A stretch of DNA of 46,961 bases from a virus, in IMG/VR virus record IMGVR_UViG_3300046691_000399, positions 1-46,961 of that record, one strand, 5' to 3'. Shown piece by piece: positions 30,524-37,734 of the stretch (the first letter of the stretch is position 1; the number at the start of each line of letters is the position of its first letter). The position numbers were made by a program, and so were the translations under genes. The notes under the pieces were generated by a model that was not told the DNA's origin, searched no databases, and was given only the letters and a program-made list of their open reading frames with translations.

Positions 30524-31081
30524 GTGGCGGACCATCGCGAGAGCTTCATCGTCTATATCGCCTGTGACCCGGCCGCCTTGTTCTGGACGGGTGTAGGGCT
30601 TCTGCCCCTCATCGCGGATGCGGTGCTGCCGGAGCCGATGACCGCATTGGGCGCTGGAACGCTGGTCAACATCCCTGATTTCCAGCAGCTTATGGATGGC
30701 ACCGCGGAGCGCCTCCAATTTATCGTCTCCGGGGTCAACGATGAGACCCTGAGGCTCGCGTTCGACGACGCACCATCGGTTCGCAATGCATTGGCATGGC
30801 TCGGCCGGATCACCTTCGACAAGGACTGGCAGCAAACTGGCCCGATCGAATGGGAAGCGATGTTCCAGGCTCGCGAGCTGACCATCAGCCGCACCAGCGA
30901 TGGGAATGCGACCAGTCAGGCAATCTCGTTGACGGTGGTCGGCGGAGATTCCGCGCGGTCGCGCTCGATCAATTCCTATTTCACGGACGCGGACCAGCGT
31001 CGTCGCTCCCCCACCGACGCGATTTTCAGCCACGTCGCCGGCATCACCGCCGGCACCTCGCGCCGTTGGGGGCCTCGGTGA
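30524..31081 (+). CDS. Distal tail protein (hypothetical)
   Basis: 185 residues, GTG start placed just after late element copy 4. After an N-terminal segment that contains YIACDPAALFWTGVG, the chain reads as beta-rich. The region FQARELTISRTSDG, then VVGGDSARSRSINSYFTDADQRRRSPTD, resembles proteins that form the distal tail ring in GTA-like phages (DUF2163-like role). The assignment is by position and general look. Overlaps the next gene (GTGA). Confidence 0.65.
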   Translation: MADHRESFIVYIACDPAALFWTGVGLLPLIADAVLPEPMTALGAGTLVNIPDFQQLMDGTAERLQFIVSGVNDETLRLAFDDAPSVRNALAWLGRITFDKDWQQTGPIEWEAMFQARELTISRTSDGNATSQAISLTVVGGDSARSRSINSYFTDADQRRRSPTDAIFSHVAGITAGTSRRWGPR

Positions 31082-31449
31082 ACGTCGCGGACTTCCTATT
31101 CGAGGCCGCGAACGATCGCCGGCCATGGAACTGCTCGACACTCCCCGCCGACTGGTGCCTCACGCTTGGGCATCCCGACTTCGCGGCCGGGTGGCGCGAA
31201 ACAATCGAAGAGACCGAATGTCAATTTGCGGCCGCCGCCGGCCTGGTGGCCCTTTGGAATGAGGGCATCGGAGACGCGCTCCCTGCCGCGCCCGACAATC
31301 TGCGCGCGGGTGACATCGCAGTTATCAGCAGGCTGGGCCTCGAAGCCGGAGCGATTTTCGACGGCGAGCGCTGGGCGCTGCGCACTGCGCGCGGTCTGAT
31401 CTTCGCCATGCTGCCCGGGGATTCAATCCTCAAGGCGTGGAGGCCGTAA
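31078..31449 (+). CDS. DUF6950-like tail protein (NlpC/P60-like)
   Basis: 123 residues, GTG start. VADFLFEAANDRRPWNCSTLPADWCLTLGHPD, a helical middle, and LRAGDIAVISRLGLEAGAIFDGERWALRTARGLIFA agree with the DUF6950 family, small papain-like/NlpC-like proteins placed before the tail hub in siphophages. The catalytic arrangement is not certain. It would help cell-wall passage. Confidence 0.75.
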   Translation: MNVADFLFEAANDRRPWNCSTLPADWCLTLGHPDFAAGWRETIEETECQFAAAAGLVALWNEGIGDALPAAPDNLRAGDIAVISRLGLEAGAIFDGERWALRTARGLIFAMLPGDSILKAWRP

Positions 31450-33416
31450 TGGGTAAGACGCTGGGCACGATCATAACCCTTGCCGGAGCTGTCGTAGTAA
31501 ACGTCGTGCCCGGCCTCGGTCAGCTCGCGAGCGCAGCCATCCTGCTCGGCTCCGCGGCGATCGGCGCGGTGGTGTCCGGCATGGGTGCTTCGCCCAAGCC
31601 TGAATCTGCGTCCACCGCCCAGAAACAGCCGAGGCCGCCTCGCGTCTCCGCTTACGGCAAGGGCCGGCTCTACATGAACTACGCCCTTTTCGAGACCGGT
31701 ACGAACGGTCATGCCGTTGATGTCGGCGCCATACATGACGGCAAGATGGATGGAGTGATCCAGCTCTATCTCAACGACGACAAGGTCACGCTGTCGGGCG
31801 ACTATGTCCAGGCCGGTGCCGATGGCCGGTACGGCAACGACAACATCCGTCTGCTCTACACCAATGGCTCGAGCCCGGGCACCTGGTTCTCTGCGGTCGG
31901 CGCGATCGTGCCCGGCTGGACGAGCAATCACCGAGGCGATGACGTGGTGATGCTGGCGATGATCGCCAAGAATGTGAAGCAGGAGAACTATCTCAAATTC
32001 TACCCGAACGGCGCGCCTATTCCCTCCATTGCAGCGCGGTGGCAGCTCTGCCCCGATTTCAACGAGGACCAACCCTTTGACGAGACCGGCTGGACCTGGA
32101 CCGAAAACCCAATCCGCCAGCTCGGCCATTACAAGCTGGCCCACGAGGCACCAACGCCAACGCTTCCGATTGACGATCCGGACTATGCCGCGGAGATGCT
32201 TGCTCTGCGCGAGGCCTATTATCTGGCGAAGATCGCCCCGACGCTGAGCTACTGGCGGGCCGCCCAGGACATTTGCGATGAGGCCGTGCCACTGAAGGCG
32301 GGTGGGACCGAACCCCGGTATCGCAGCTGGGTCGCGCACAAGCACACCGATCCGCACAAAGCAGTCAATGCGGCGATTATGGCGACCTGCGACGGTTGGA
32401 TTTCGCCCAGGGCGGATGGCGCGCTCGTGGTTTATGCAGGCAAGCATTACGAGCCGACGGTTACGATCGGCCCAGCAGATATCGTCAATTTCGAATGGAA
32501 CGGTGTCGGGGTCGACGACGACAAGGCGGTCAACGAGCTGGTCTGTTCCTATGTGTCGGCCGACCACGACTATAACAGCGTTGAAACCGACGCATGGACC
32601 GACGAGGCCGACATCCTCGAGCGCAGCCAGGTCCTAAGCGACTCTCTCGAATTGCCGGTTCCAAGCCACGGCCAAATCCGACGGCTCGCGAAGCGCCGAA
32701 TGGCGAAGACCAACGCGCTCCACCGTGGAACCGTCACTACCAATATCAATGGGCGGGCGGTGCGCGGGGAACGCTTCATCTATCTGCTCATGGTGGTCGG
32801 CGGCCGAACCTATTTCGATGGGGTCGCTGAAATTACCGGGCTCACGCGGAACATTGAGACGGGAGGCGTCACCTTCTCGTGGATCGCCGCCGACCCGAAC
32901 ATCGATGCTTGGAACGAGGATACCGAGGAGGGCAATCCCGCCGCACTCGGTGATCGCGTCGCGTCGGAACCGCTGGACGCGCCCACCATCGACAGCGTCA
33001 CACCTACCTACGGCCAGAACACCGCTTATGGCGTACCCGGCGTCAAGCTGACGATAGAAGTCACGGGCCCAGACCGCGACGACCTGACCTGGTTCGTCCG
33101 GACCAGAGAGGCAGATGTGGGCGTCGCTTGGCTGGAGCAACGCTATCCGGACGTCGATCCCGGCGCCTCGGTGACCCTGCAGACGGATTTCTTGCCCCTG
33201 GCCGTCCTCGATGTCGAAGTCGCTTACAGCACCGGCGATGGCCGTCTGAGCCCGTGGGCGAGCCCCGACGACCCCGTCTCGACTGACGACGCGGTGCCGG
33301 CGGACCTGACCGGGCTGAGCGTGAGTGCGAATACCGCCGGCACGCTGATCTCCGCGGATTGGGACAACAGCCTGAACGCGACGCGCTACCTGTTCGAACT
33401 GATCGTGGAGCCGTGA
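31449..33416 (+). CDS. Tail tip/hub protein (J-like)
   Basis: 655 residues, start sharing a base with the preceding stop (TAATG). An N-terminal Gly/Ala-rich hydrophobic region (IITLAGAVVVNVVPGLGQLASAAIL) is followed by a beta-rich tail-hub core (RPPRVSAYGKGRLYMNYALFE; YRSWVAHKHTDPHKAVNAAIMATCDGWIS; FDGVAEITGLTRNI). A C-terminal fibronectin-like domain includes LTGLSVSANTAGTLISADWD. The hub forms the tail tip and supports receptor binding. Confidence 0.85.
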   Translation: MGKTLGTIITLAGAVVVNVVPGLGQLASAAILLGSAAIGAVVSGMGASPKPESASTAQKQPRPPRVSAYGKGRLYMNYALFETGTNGHAVDVGAIHDGKMDGVIQLYLNDDKVTLSGDYVQAGADGRYGNDNIRLLYTNGSSPGTWFSAVGAIVPGWTSNHRGDDVVMLAMIAKNVKQENYLKFYPNGAPIPSIAARWQLCPDFNEDQPFDETGWTWTENPIRQLGHYKLAHEAPTPTLPIDDPDYAAEMLALREAYYLAKIAPTLSYWRAAQDICDEAVPLKAGGTEPRYRSWVAHKHTDPHKAVNAAIMATCDGWISPRADGALVVYAGKHYEPTVTIGPADIVNFEWNGVGVDDDKAVNELVCSYVSADHDYNSVETDAWTDEADILERSQVLSDSLELPVPSHGQIRRLAKRRMAKTNALHRGTVTTNINGRAVRGERFIYLLMVVGGRTYFDGVAEITGLTRNIETGGVTFSWIAADPNIDAWNEDTEEGNPAALGDRVASEPLDAPTIDSVTPTYGQNTAYGVPGVKLTIEVTGPDRDDLTWFVRTREADVGVAWLEQRYPDVDPGASVTLQTDFLPLAVLDVEVAYSTGDGRLSPWASPDDPVSTDDAVPADLTGLSVSANTAGTLISADWDNSLNATRYLFELIVEP

Positions 33417-33417
33417 C

Positions 33418-33663
33418 ATGGGCACGACGGTAGATCCCCCCAACGACAACCCGGGCGAGGGCGAACCCGGCGATCCCGGCTACACGCCGCCGACGGGTCC
33501 GAACACCAAGATCGCGCTTGTCGTCACCAGTTCGAACCTCACGCTAACTGAGGACCAGATCGTCGCTGCCGGTGGACCATGGGCTGCGTTCACGATCAAG
33601 GTGACCCCGGTCAACGACAACGGCACCGGGGCACCGGGGGAATTCGACTATCCGCCGCCCTGA
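33418..33663 (+). CDS. Small tail-associated protein
   Basis: 81 residues: a Pro/Gly/Asp-rich, probably disordered first third followed by a short beta domain (KIALVVTSSNLTLTEDQIVAAGG). It starts two bases after the hub gene stop. Its own stop codon is part of late element copy 5. Unrecognised; probably a virion component attached to the tail tip. Confidence 0.55.
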   Translation: MGTTVDPPNDNPGEGEPGDPGYTPPTGPNTKIALVVTSSNLTLTEDQIVAAGGPWAAFTIKVTPVNDNGTGAPGEFDYPPP

Positions 33664-33696
33664 CGGCGGTAATGATGGTGCGGCCTGATGCGTAGC
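33660..33696 (+). promoter_or_regulatory. Late bipartite element, copy 5
   Basis: CTGACGGCGGTAA (33660-33672), 18 bp, then CGTAGC (33691-33696). ATG at 33707 follows after 10 nt (GTCCGCGGCT), without a ribosome site. Copies 3 and 5 also share TAGCGTCCGC. Confidence 0.68.
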
Positions 33697-33706
33697 GTCC
33701 GCGGCT

Positions 33707-34381
33707 ATGAAGGTATTCCCGATCTGCCTGTTTTCGCCAGACGGTGTCGATGCCGACATCGATCGGCGCACCGTGTCCGGTGGCACCGCGCTCTCCGGTG
33801 AGGAGGACCTGATCGCCACGGACGGCGGCGGCCGGGTCTTCGTCGAGTTCAGCAACTTCTATCTCGATGATCCCCAAGTCGCGCTCGCGTACCGCGCGCT
33901 CTCGGCCGGCTCGGACGGCGGGGCAACGCCGTTCGTCGTGCCCTTCTGTGATTCCAAGCATCAGCCCACCATCGGGACCATCACGGTCCCGCATAGCGAC
34001 GACACGCCGTTCTCGGACGATTCCGAATACGAGCAGTTCGACGCGAGCGCGGTCGTCGCATCCGACGCCGCACTGCGGGCGACCGCGATGACGCTGACCG
34101 AGATCGAGTTGGCCCGCGATCTCGTGGGCGGCGAATGGTTCACCATCGTCCATCCGGTGCACGGCGACCGCGCCTATCGGCTGATCGAGGTCGACGGCCC
34201 GGCCATCAAATTCCGGCCGCCACTGCGCGAGGCGGTAACCGCCGGCACCGCGGTCGATTTCGCGAACCCGCGCTGCGTCATGCGGCTCGACGGCGAGATG
34301 CGCTCGCCGGTCACGCTTGGCTTTGCCGACGGCCCCGGAGCGCGGTTCGTCGAGCACTTTCCTGGCCCCGGAGGATATTGA
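33707..34381 (+). CDS. Distal tail/baseplate protein (hypothetical)
   Basis: 224 residues, beta-rich. MKVFPICLFSPDGVDADIDRRTVSGG, EYEQFDASAVVASDAALRATAM, FTIVHPVHGDRAYRLIEVD and KFRPPLREAV are typical virion-like text. Such proteins accompany tail-fibre genes in related phages. Its start lacks a ribosome site and fits a leaderless message from late element copy 5. It shares one base with the next gene (TGATG). Confidence 0.65.
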   Translation: MKVFPICLFSPDGVDADIDRRTVSGGTALSGEEDLIATDGGGRVFVEFSNFYLDDPQVALAYRALSAGSDGGATPFVVPFCDSKHQPTIGTITVPHSDDTPFSDDSEYEQFDASAVVASDAALRATAMTLTEIELARDLVGGEWFTIVHPVHGDRAYRLIEVDGPAIKFRPPLREAVTAGTAVDFANPRCVMRLDGEMRSPVTLGFADGPGARFVEHFPGPGGY

Positions 34382-35895
34382 TGGGCGCGATTACCGACGC
34401 TTTGGCAGCAGCCTTCCGGGACTATGTCACGACCGGCGTCCCCGCATCGGGCGCCCATGAGCCCGTGAAGTCGGAGATCCGCGCGCTCGGCCCGCTCATC
34501 GAATCCGCGATCGGATCGACGACCCTCGCCAGTGTCGATGTCACCAAGACGACCAAATCGCTGCTCGATGCCGACCTGGCCCACGACGCCGATTCGACCG
34601 CGCTGGTCTATGCCGACAGCACGGATGCGAACAACGACCTCTACATCAAGGTCGGCACCTCGGGCTCGGGCAGCTGGACCAACACGCACGCGCTCTACAA
34701 CGCCGTGAACGCGCGCGTCGATGACGCGATCGACGAGAACGTGACTATCAACGGCTTGGCCTCGCTGACCGAGCCGGCGACGTCGCTGCTGGGACGCCAG
34801 ACCGACCCGGCGAACGGCACGACGACCGGCGGCGGTACCGTGGTCGACGTGAACCCCTTCCCCTCCGATGGCCGGATCACCGCGGCCAAGATCTATGGCG
34901 GCACCAGCAACGGCACCGTGACGCTGCGGCTGTTCCAGCGCGAAGACGACGGCATCACGTTCACCGCGGTTGGCGACTCGCTCGTCCTCAACGTCACCGC
35001 GAACACCCTGAACACGTTCGCCGATCTCGACCTTGCCGTGATCAACCCGGACAAGACCAAGACGCTGCACCTCGGCCATTGGCCGAGCAACGCCGCCGTG
35101 GATTACATCACCGAGCCGTCGGCCGTTGGCGGCTTCTATGCCACCGCGGGCGACCAGCCGGTCAGCTTCGTCGATGCCGATGGTCCCGCCGGCCAGGAAA
35201 TCCAGCACCAATGGCAGTTCACGTTCGAGGGCGTGAAGATCCGCGAGGACACGCTCGTCGTCGCGACCGCGCCGGCGGCCGACGGCAACGACCGGATCCT
35301 GCGCACCTTCGAGACGCCCGACGGCATCGTGCGTGCCTCGATTGGGTTCCAGAACGTCGACACCCACGATCCCCAGGCAGGGTTCTTCCGCGTCTATGCG
35401 GGCGATGCGCTCAGCTCCTGGGATTTCACGCCATACCAATACGGTTGCGCCGTGGTCGGAAGAGGTCTGCAGGGTGAGACGTTCGAGATGCAGCTCGCAT
35501 CGGATGACGACCCCACACTCAGTCCGGAATTCTCGATCCGCCATCGCGTCGGCGGTGCCGTCGGCGACAATCTCGGCTCGCGCATCCAGACGCGGAACAG
35601 CGCCGACACGGTAGGGTTCGGGTTGAACTTCCGCGTCGACTCCGACCCGCACCTCTGGCTCGAGGACAGCGGGGATACGCCCGCGACGCTGGGCATCTAT
35701 CACCCGAAGAGCACCGGCGCGATCGTCTCCAAGATCGGCGGCGTCGAGCGCATGCGCATCCATTCCACCGGCATCTTCGTCGCCAACAGCTCGGAGCCGG
35801 CCACGCCTACCGGGGGCGGCGTCCTGTTCGTCGAGGCCGGCGCGCTCAAGTTCAAGGGCAGCGGCGGCACGGTCACCACGCTGGGGCCGGCCTGA
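34381..35895 (+). CDS. Tail fibre / receptor-binding protein candidate
   Basis: 504 residues. The N-terminus (MGAITDALAAAFRDYVTTGVPASGAHEPVKSEIRALGPLI) is the adaptor segment common to phage tail fibres. The middle is a repetitive, Thr/Asp/Gly-rich beta structure, and the C-terminus (GIYHPKSTGAIVSKIGGVERMRIHSTGIFV...SEPATPTGGGVLFVEAGALKFKGSGGT) matches the end domain frequent in fibre tips. It probably determines attachment. No intramolecular chaperone motif seen. Confidence 0.8.
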   Translation: MGAITDALAAAFRDYVTTGVPASGAHEPVKSEIRALGPLIESAIGSTTLASVDVTKTTKSLLDADLAHDADSTALVYADSTDANNDLYIKVGTSGSGSWTNTHALYNAVNARVDDAIDENVTINGLASLTEPATSLLGRQTDPANGTTTGGGTVVDVNPFPSDGRITAAKIYGGTSNGTVTLRLFQREDDGITFTAVGDSLVLNVTANTLNTFADLDLAVINPDKTKTLHLGHWPSNAAVDYITEPSAVGGFYATAGDQPVSFVDADGPAGQEIQHQWQFTFEGVKIREDTLVVATAPAADGNDRILRTFETPDGIVRASIGFQNVDTHDPQAGFFRVYAGDALSSWDFTPYQYGCAVVGRGLQGETFEMQLASDDDPTLSPEFSIRHRVGGAVGDNLGSRIQTRNSADTVGFGLNFRVDSDPHLWLEDSGDTPATLGIYHPKSTGAIVSKIGGVERMRIHSTGIFVANSSEPATPTGGGVLFVEAGALKFKGSGGTVTTLGPA

Positions 35896-35897
35896 TC

Positions 35898-36389
35898 ATG
35901 AACCACGCCCTCACCAAGGAGCTGCCGATGTCCCCGTGGCTGGAAGGCCTGGCCGCGAAATATGGCTGGATACTGGTGGGGCTCACGTTCGGGTTCGCGG
36001 CCAAATATGCGCTGCTGATCAAGCGCGGAGTCAGGGTGCAGGCGCGCCTCGTCTTCGCCGATCTCCTGCTCCTGCCGATGGTCGCGCTCATCGCCTATTG
36101 GCTCGCCTCGCGCGCCGGGTTCGAGGGCGAGGCATCGGCCCTGTTCGCCGCGTTCTGCACCGTTGGCGCCGATCGGCTGGTCAAGCTCCTGACTGATCGC
36201 TTTCTTCAGCGCGTCGACAGCGAGGCCGAGGCGCTCGCCAACGAGATGCTCGGCCGCGCCCGCAACGTCGTGGCGACCGAACAGGCCGGCGCCCGCGTGA
36301 TCGAAGACACGATCGAAGGCCGCGCGGTGCCGCAGTACCGGACGTTGGACCCGCATCCGCAGCAACCCCGGTCTCGGAGGGATCGATGA
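35898..36389 (+). CDS. Holin, two possible starts
   Basis: 163 residues from ATG 35898, or 153 from ATG 35928, which has AAGGAG six bases upstream. The 10-residue difference (MNHALTKELP) adds charge before the first membrane helix, as in lambda S dual-start holin/antiholin. Three hydrophobic segments are visible, starting YGWILVGLTFGFAAKY, LVFADLLLLPMVALIAYW and ALFAAFCTVGADRL. The cytoplasmic tail is charged. It should set lysis timing by forming membrane holes. Confidence 0.75.
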   Translation: MNHALTKELPMSPWLEGLAAKYGWILVGLTFGFAAKYALLIKRGVRVQARLVFADLLLLPMVALIAYWLASRAGFEGEASALFAAFCTVGADRLVKLLTDRFLQRVDSEAEALANEMLGRARNVVATEQAGARVIEDTIEGRAVPQYRTLDPHPQQPRSRRDR

Positions 36390-36961
36390 CCTTGGACAAG
36401 GCTGCATTCTACACGCACGTCCGCGCCAAACGGGGGCCGCTCAAGGCCAGTCAGGTGAGCGGCTTCGAGGCCTGCGTCGCCGCTTGTGCGGGGGCACCGC
36501 TGGCGCACCAGGCGTATATGCTCGCAACCGCTTGGCATGAGACCGCTGCGACGATGCAGCCGGTCCGCGAAGCCTATTGGCTGAGCGAGGAGTGGCGTCG
36601 CGAGCATCTGCGATATTATCCTTGGTACGGGCGCGGCTATGTCCAGCTCACCTGGGAGGGCAACTACATCCGCGCCGACGAAGAGGCGTCGGATGCGGGC
36701 TTGATCAAGGCCGGCGAGCTTCTGGGCGATGCCGATCTGGCGATGCGCCCCGACCTCGCCGCCTTCATCATGCGGCGCGGCATGGACGAAGGCTGGTTCA
36801 CTGGCGTGAAGCTCGGCGCCGTGCTGCCCATGGCAGGCGTCGCGACCCGCCAGCAATACATGAACGCGCGAACGATCATCAACGGGCGGGACAAGGCGGA
36901 CCTGATCGAAGACTATGCACAGGTCTTCGAGCGCGCGCTCCGCGATGGCGGTCTCTCATGA
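36386..36961 (+). CDS. Endolysin, glycoside hydrolase 19-like
   Basis: 191 residues, ATGA overlap with the holin. The pattern ATAWHETAATMQPVREA...YYPWYGRGYVQLTWEGNYI fits chitinase/lysozyme-type GH19 endolysins, with the catalytic Glu in HETA. It cleaves the glycan of peptidoglycan after holin release. No signal peptide, as expected for a holin-dependent enzyme. Confidence 0.88.
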   Translation: MTLDKAAFYTHVRAKRGPLKASQVSGFEACVAACAGAPLAHQAYMLATAWHETAATMQPVREAYWLSEEWRREHLRYYPWYGRGYVQLTWEGNYIRADEEASDAGLIKAGELLGDADLAMRPDLAAFIMRRGMDEGWFTGVKLGAVLPMAGVATRQQYMNARTIINGRDKADLIEDYAQVFERALRDGGLS

Positions 36962-37185
36962 CCCCGCGCGAACAGCTCATCGCCTATCTCGCCACGCTGG
37001 CCGCGCTGGTGATAGTGCTCCTCGGGGCAATGATCATCGCCGCCATGGCTGCGGGCATCATCGGCAAGATGGAAGCGTTCGGGCTCGGGACCGTCACCGG
37101 CGGCCTGATCGGCGTGCTTCGCATTCCCGCTGCTCGGAGCGCAACCGGCTCGACCGAGACCGGTGACGTGAACGTGAAGCCATGA
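36958..37185 (+). CDS. Second small membrane protein of lysis cassette
   Basis: 75 residues overlapping the endolysin stop (ATGA). Two hydrophobic helices (about residues 6-33, LIAYLATLAALVIVLLGAMI, and 40-55) precede a hydrophilic tail. Size and position suit an antiholin or accessory holin. No family named with confidence. Confidence 0.65.
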   Translation: MTPREQLIAYLATLAALVIVLLGAMIIAAMAAGIIGKMEAFGLGTVTGGLIGVLRIPAARSATGSTETGDVNVKP

Positions 37186-37553
37186 TCGCCTCCCTCACCC
37201 TATTCGTCGCCCGCTTCGTCGGCCCCAAGGCCGCCAAGCCTGTGCTGATCGCGCTGGCGGTGGTGGCCGCCGTGCTCGCGCTTGGCGTGGCGAAGTGTGC
37301 CTACGACCGCAGCATCATCCGCGCCCACGACACCAAGCAGGAAGCCGAGCTCGCCACCAAGGCCCGCCCCGCCGACGCGAAGGCCGCCGAAGCGCGCCAG
37401 GCCACCACCGCCATCATCGCGAACGACACTCAGGAGATCACCAATGCGCTCGCTCCGCTTCCGGATGCCGGCCTCACTCCTCGCCAGCGCGTGCGTGCTT
37501 GCACTGTGTGGATGCGGCAGCACCCTGGCGCTGCAAAGCCCGCCGGCTGCTGA
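37182..37553 (+). CDS. i-spanin (Rz-like)
   Basis: 123 residues. An N-terminal membrane anchor (VGPKAAKPVLIALAVVAAVLALGV) is followed by a charged coiled-coil periplasmic part (YDRSIIRAHDTKQEAELATKARPADAKAAEARQ). ATGA overlap with the preceding gene. The o-spanin gene overlaps its 3' end in another frame. Together they fuse inner and outer membranes in the last step of lysis. Confidence 0.75.
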   Translation: MIASLTLFVARFVGPKAAKPVLIALAVVAAVLALGVAKCAYDRSIIRAHDTKQEAELATKARPADAKAAEARQATTAIIANDTQEITNALAPLPDAGLTPRQRVRACTVWMRQHPGAAKPAGC

Positions 37554-37734
37554 TCTCGCCCCGTCGCCGGAGCCCATCCTCGACGTGTTGGCGATCCTGA
37601 ACGACAGCGTGGCCGCTCTCGACGCCTTCGACACCGCGCATGAGGCATGGGGACGCACCGAGCACGGCAAGGTCGTGCGGCTCTGCACATGGTTCCGAGA
37701 CATGGGCGTGAAGACGCCGGACTGCACCCCGTGA
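37444..37734 (+). CDS. o-spanin lipoprotein (Rz1-like)
   Basis: 96 residues in the +1 frame relative to the i-spanin, overlapping its last 110 bp. A signal LASACVLALCGC gives a lipobox with Cys ~24, then a Pro/Ala-rich mature part (SPPAADLAPSPEP). This is the Rz/Rz1 overlapping arrangement. It is longer than typical Rz1 and ends CTWFRDMGVKTPDCTP. Confidence 0.75.
   Translation: MRSLRFRMPASLLASACVLALCGCGSTLALQSPPAADLAPSPEPILDVLAILNDSVAALDAFDTAHEAWGRTEHGKVVRLCTWFRDMGVKTPDCTP

Noticed and set aside
31221-32567. 448-residue minus-strand frame
   Set aside because: Antisense to tail-tip genes; composition is Arg/Val/Asp-rich and featureless.
34174-35763. 529-residue minus-strand frame
   Set aside because: Shadow of the tail fibre gene.
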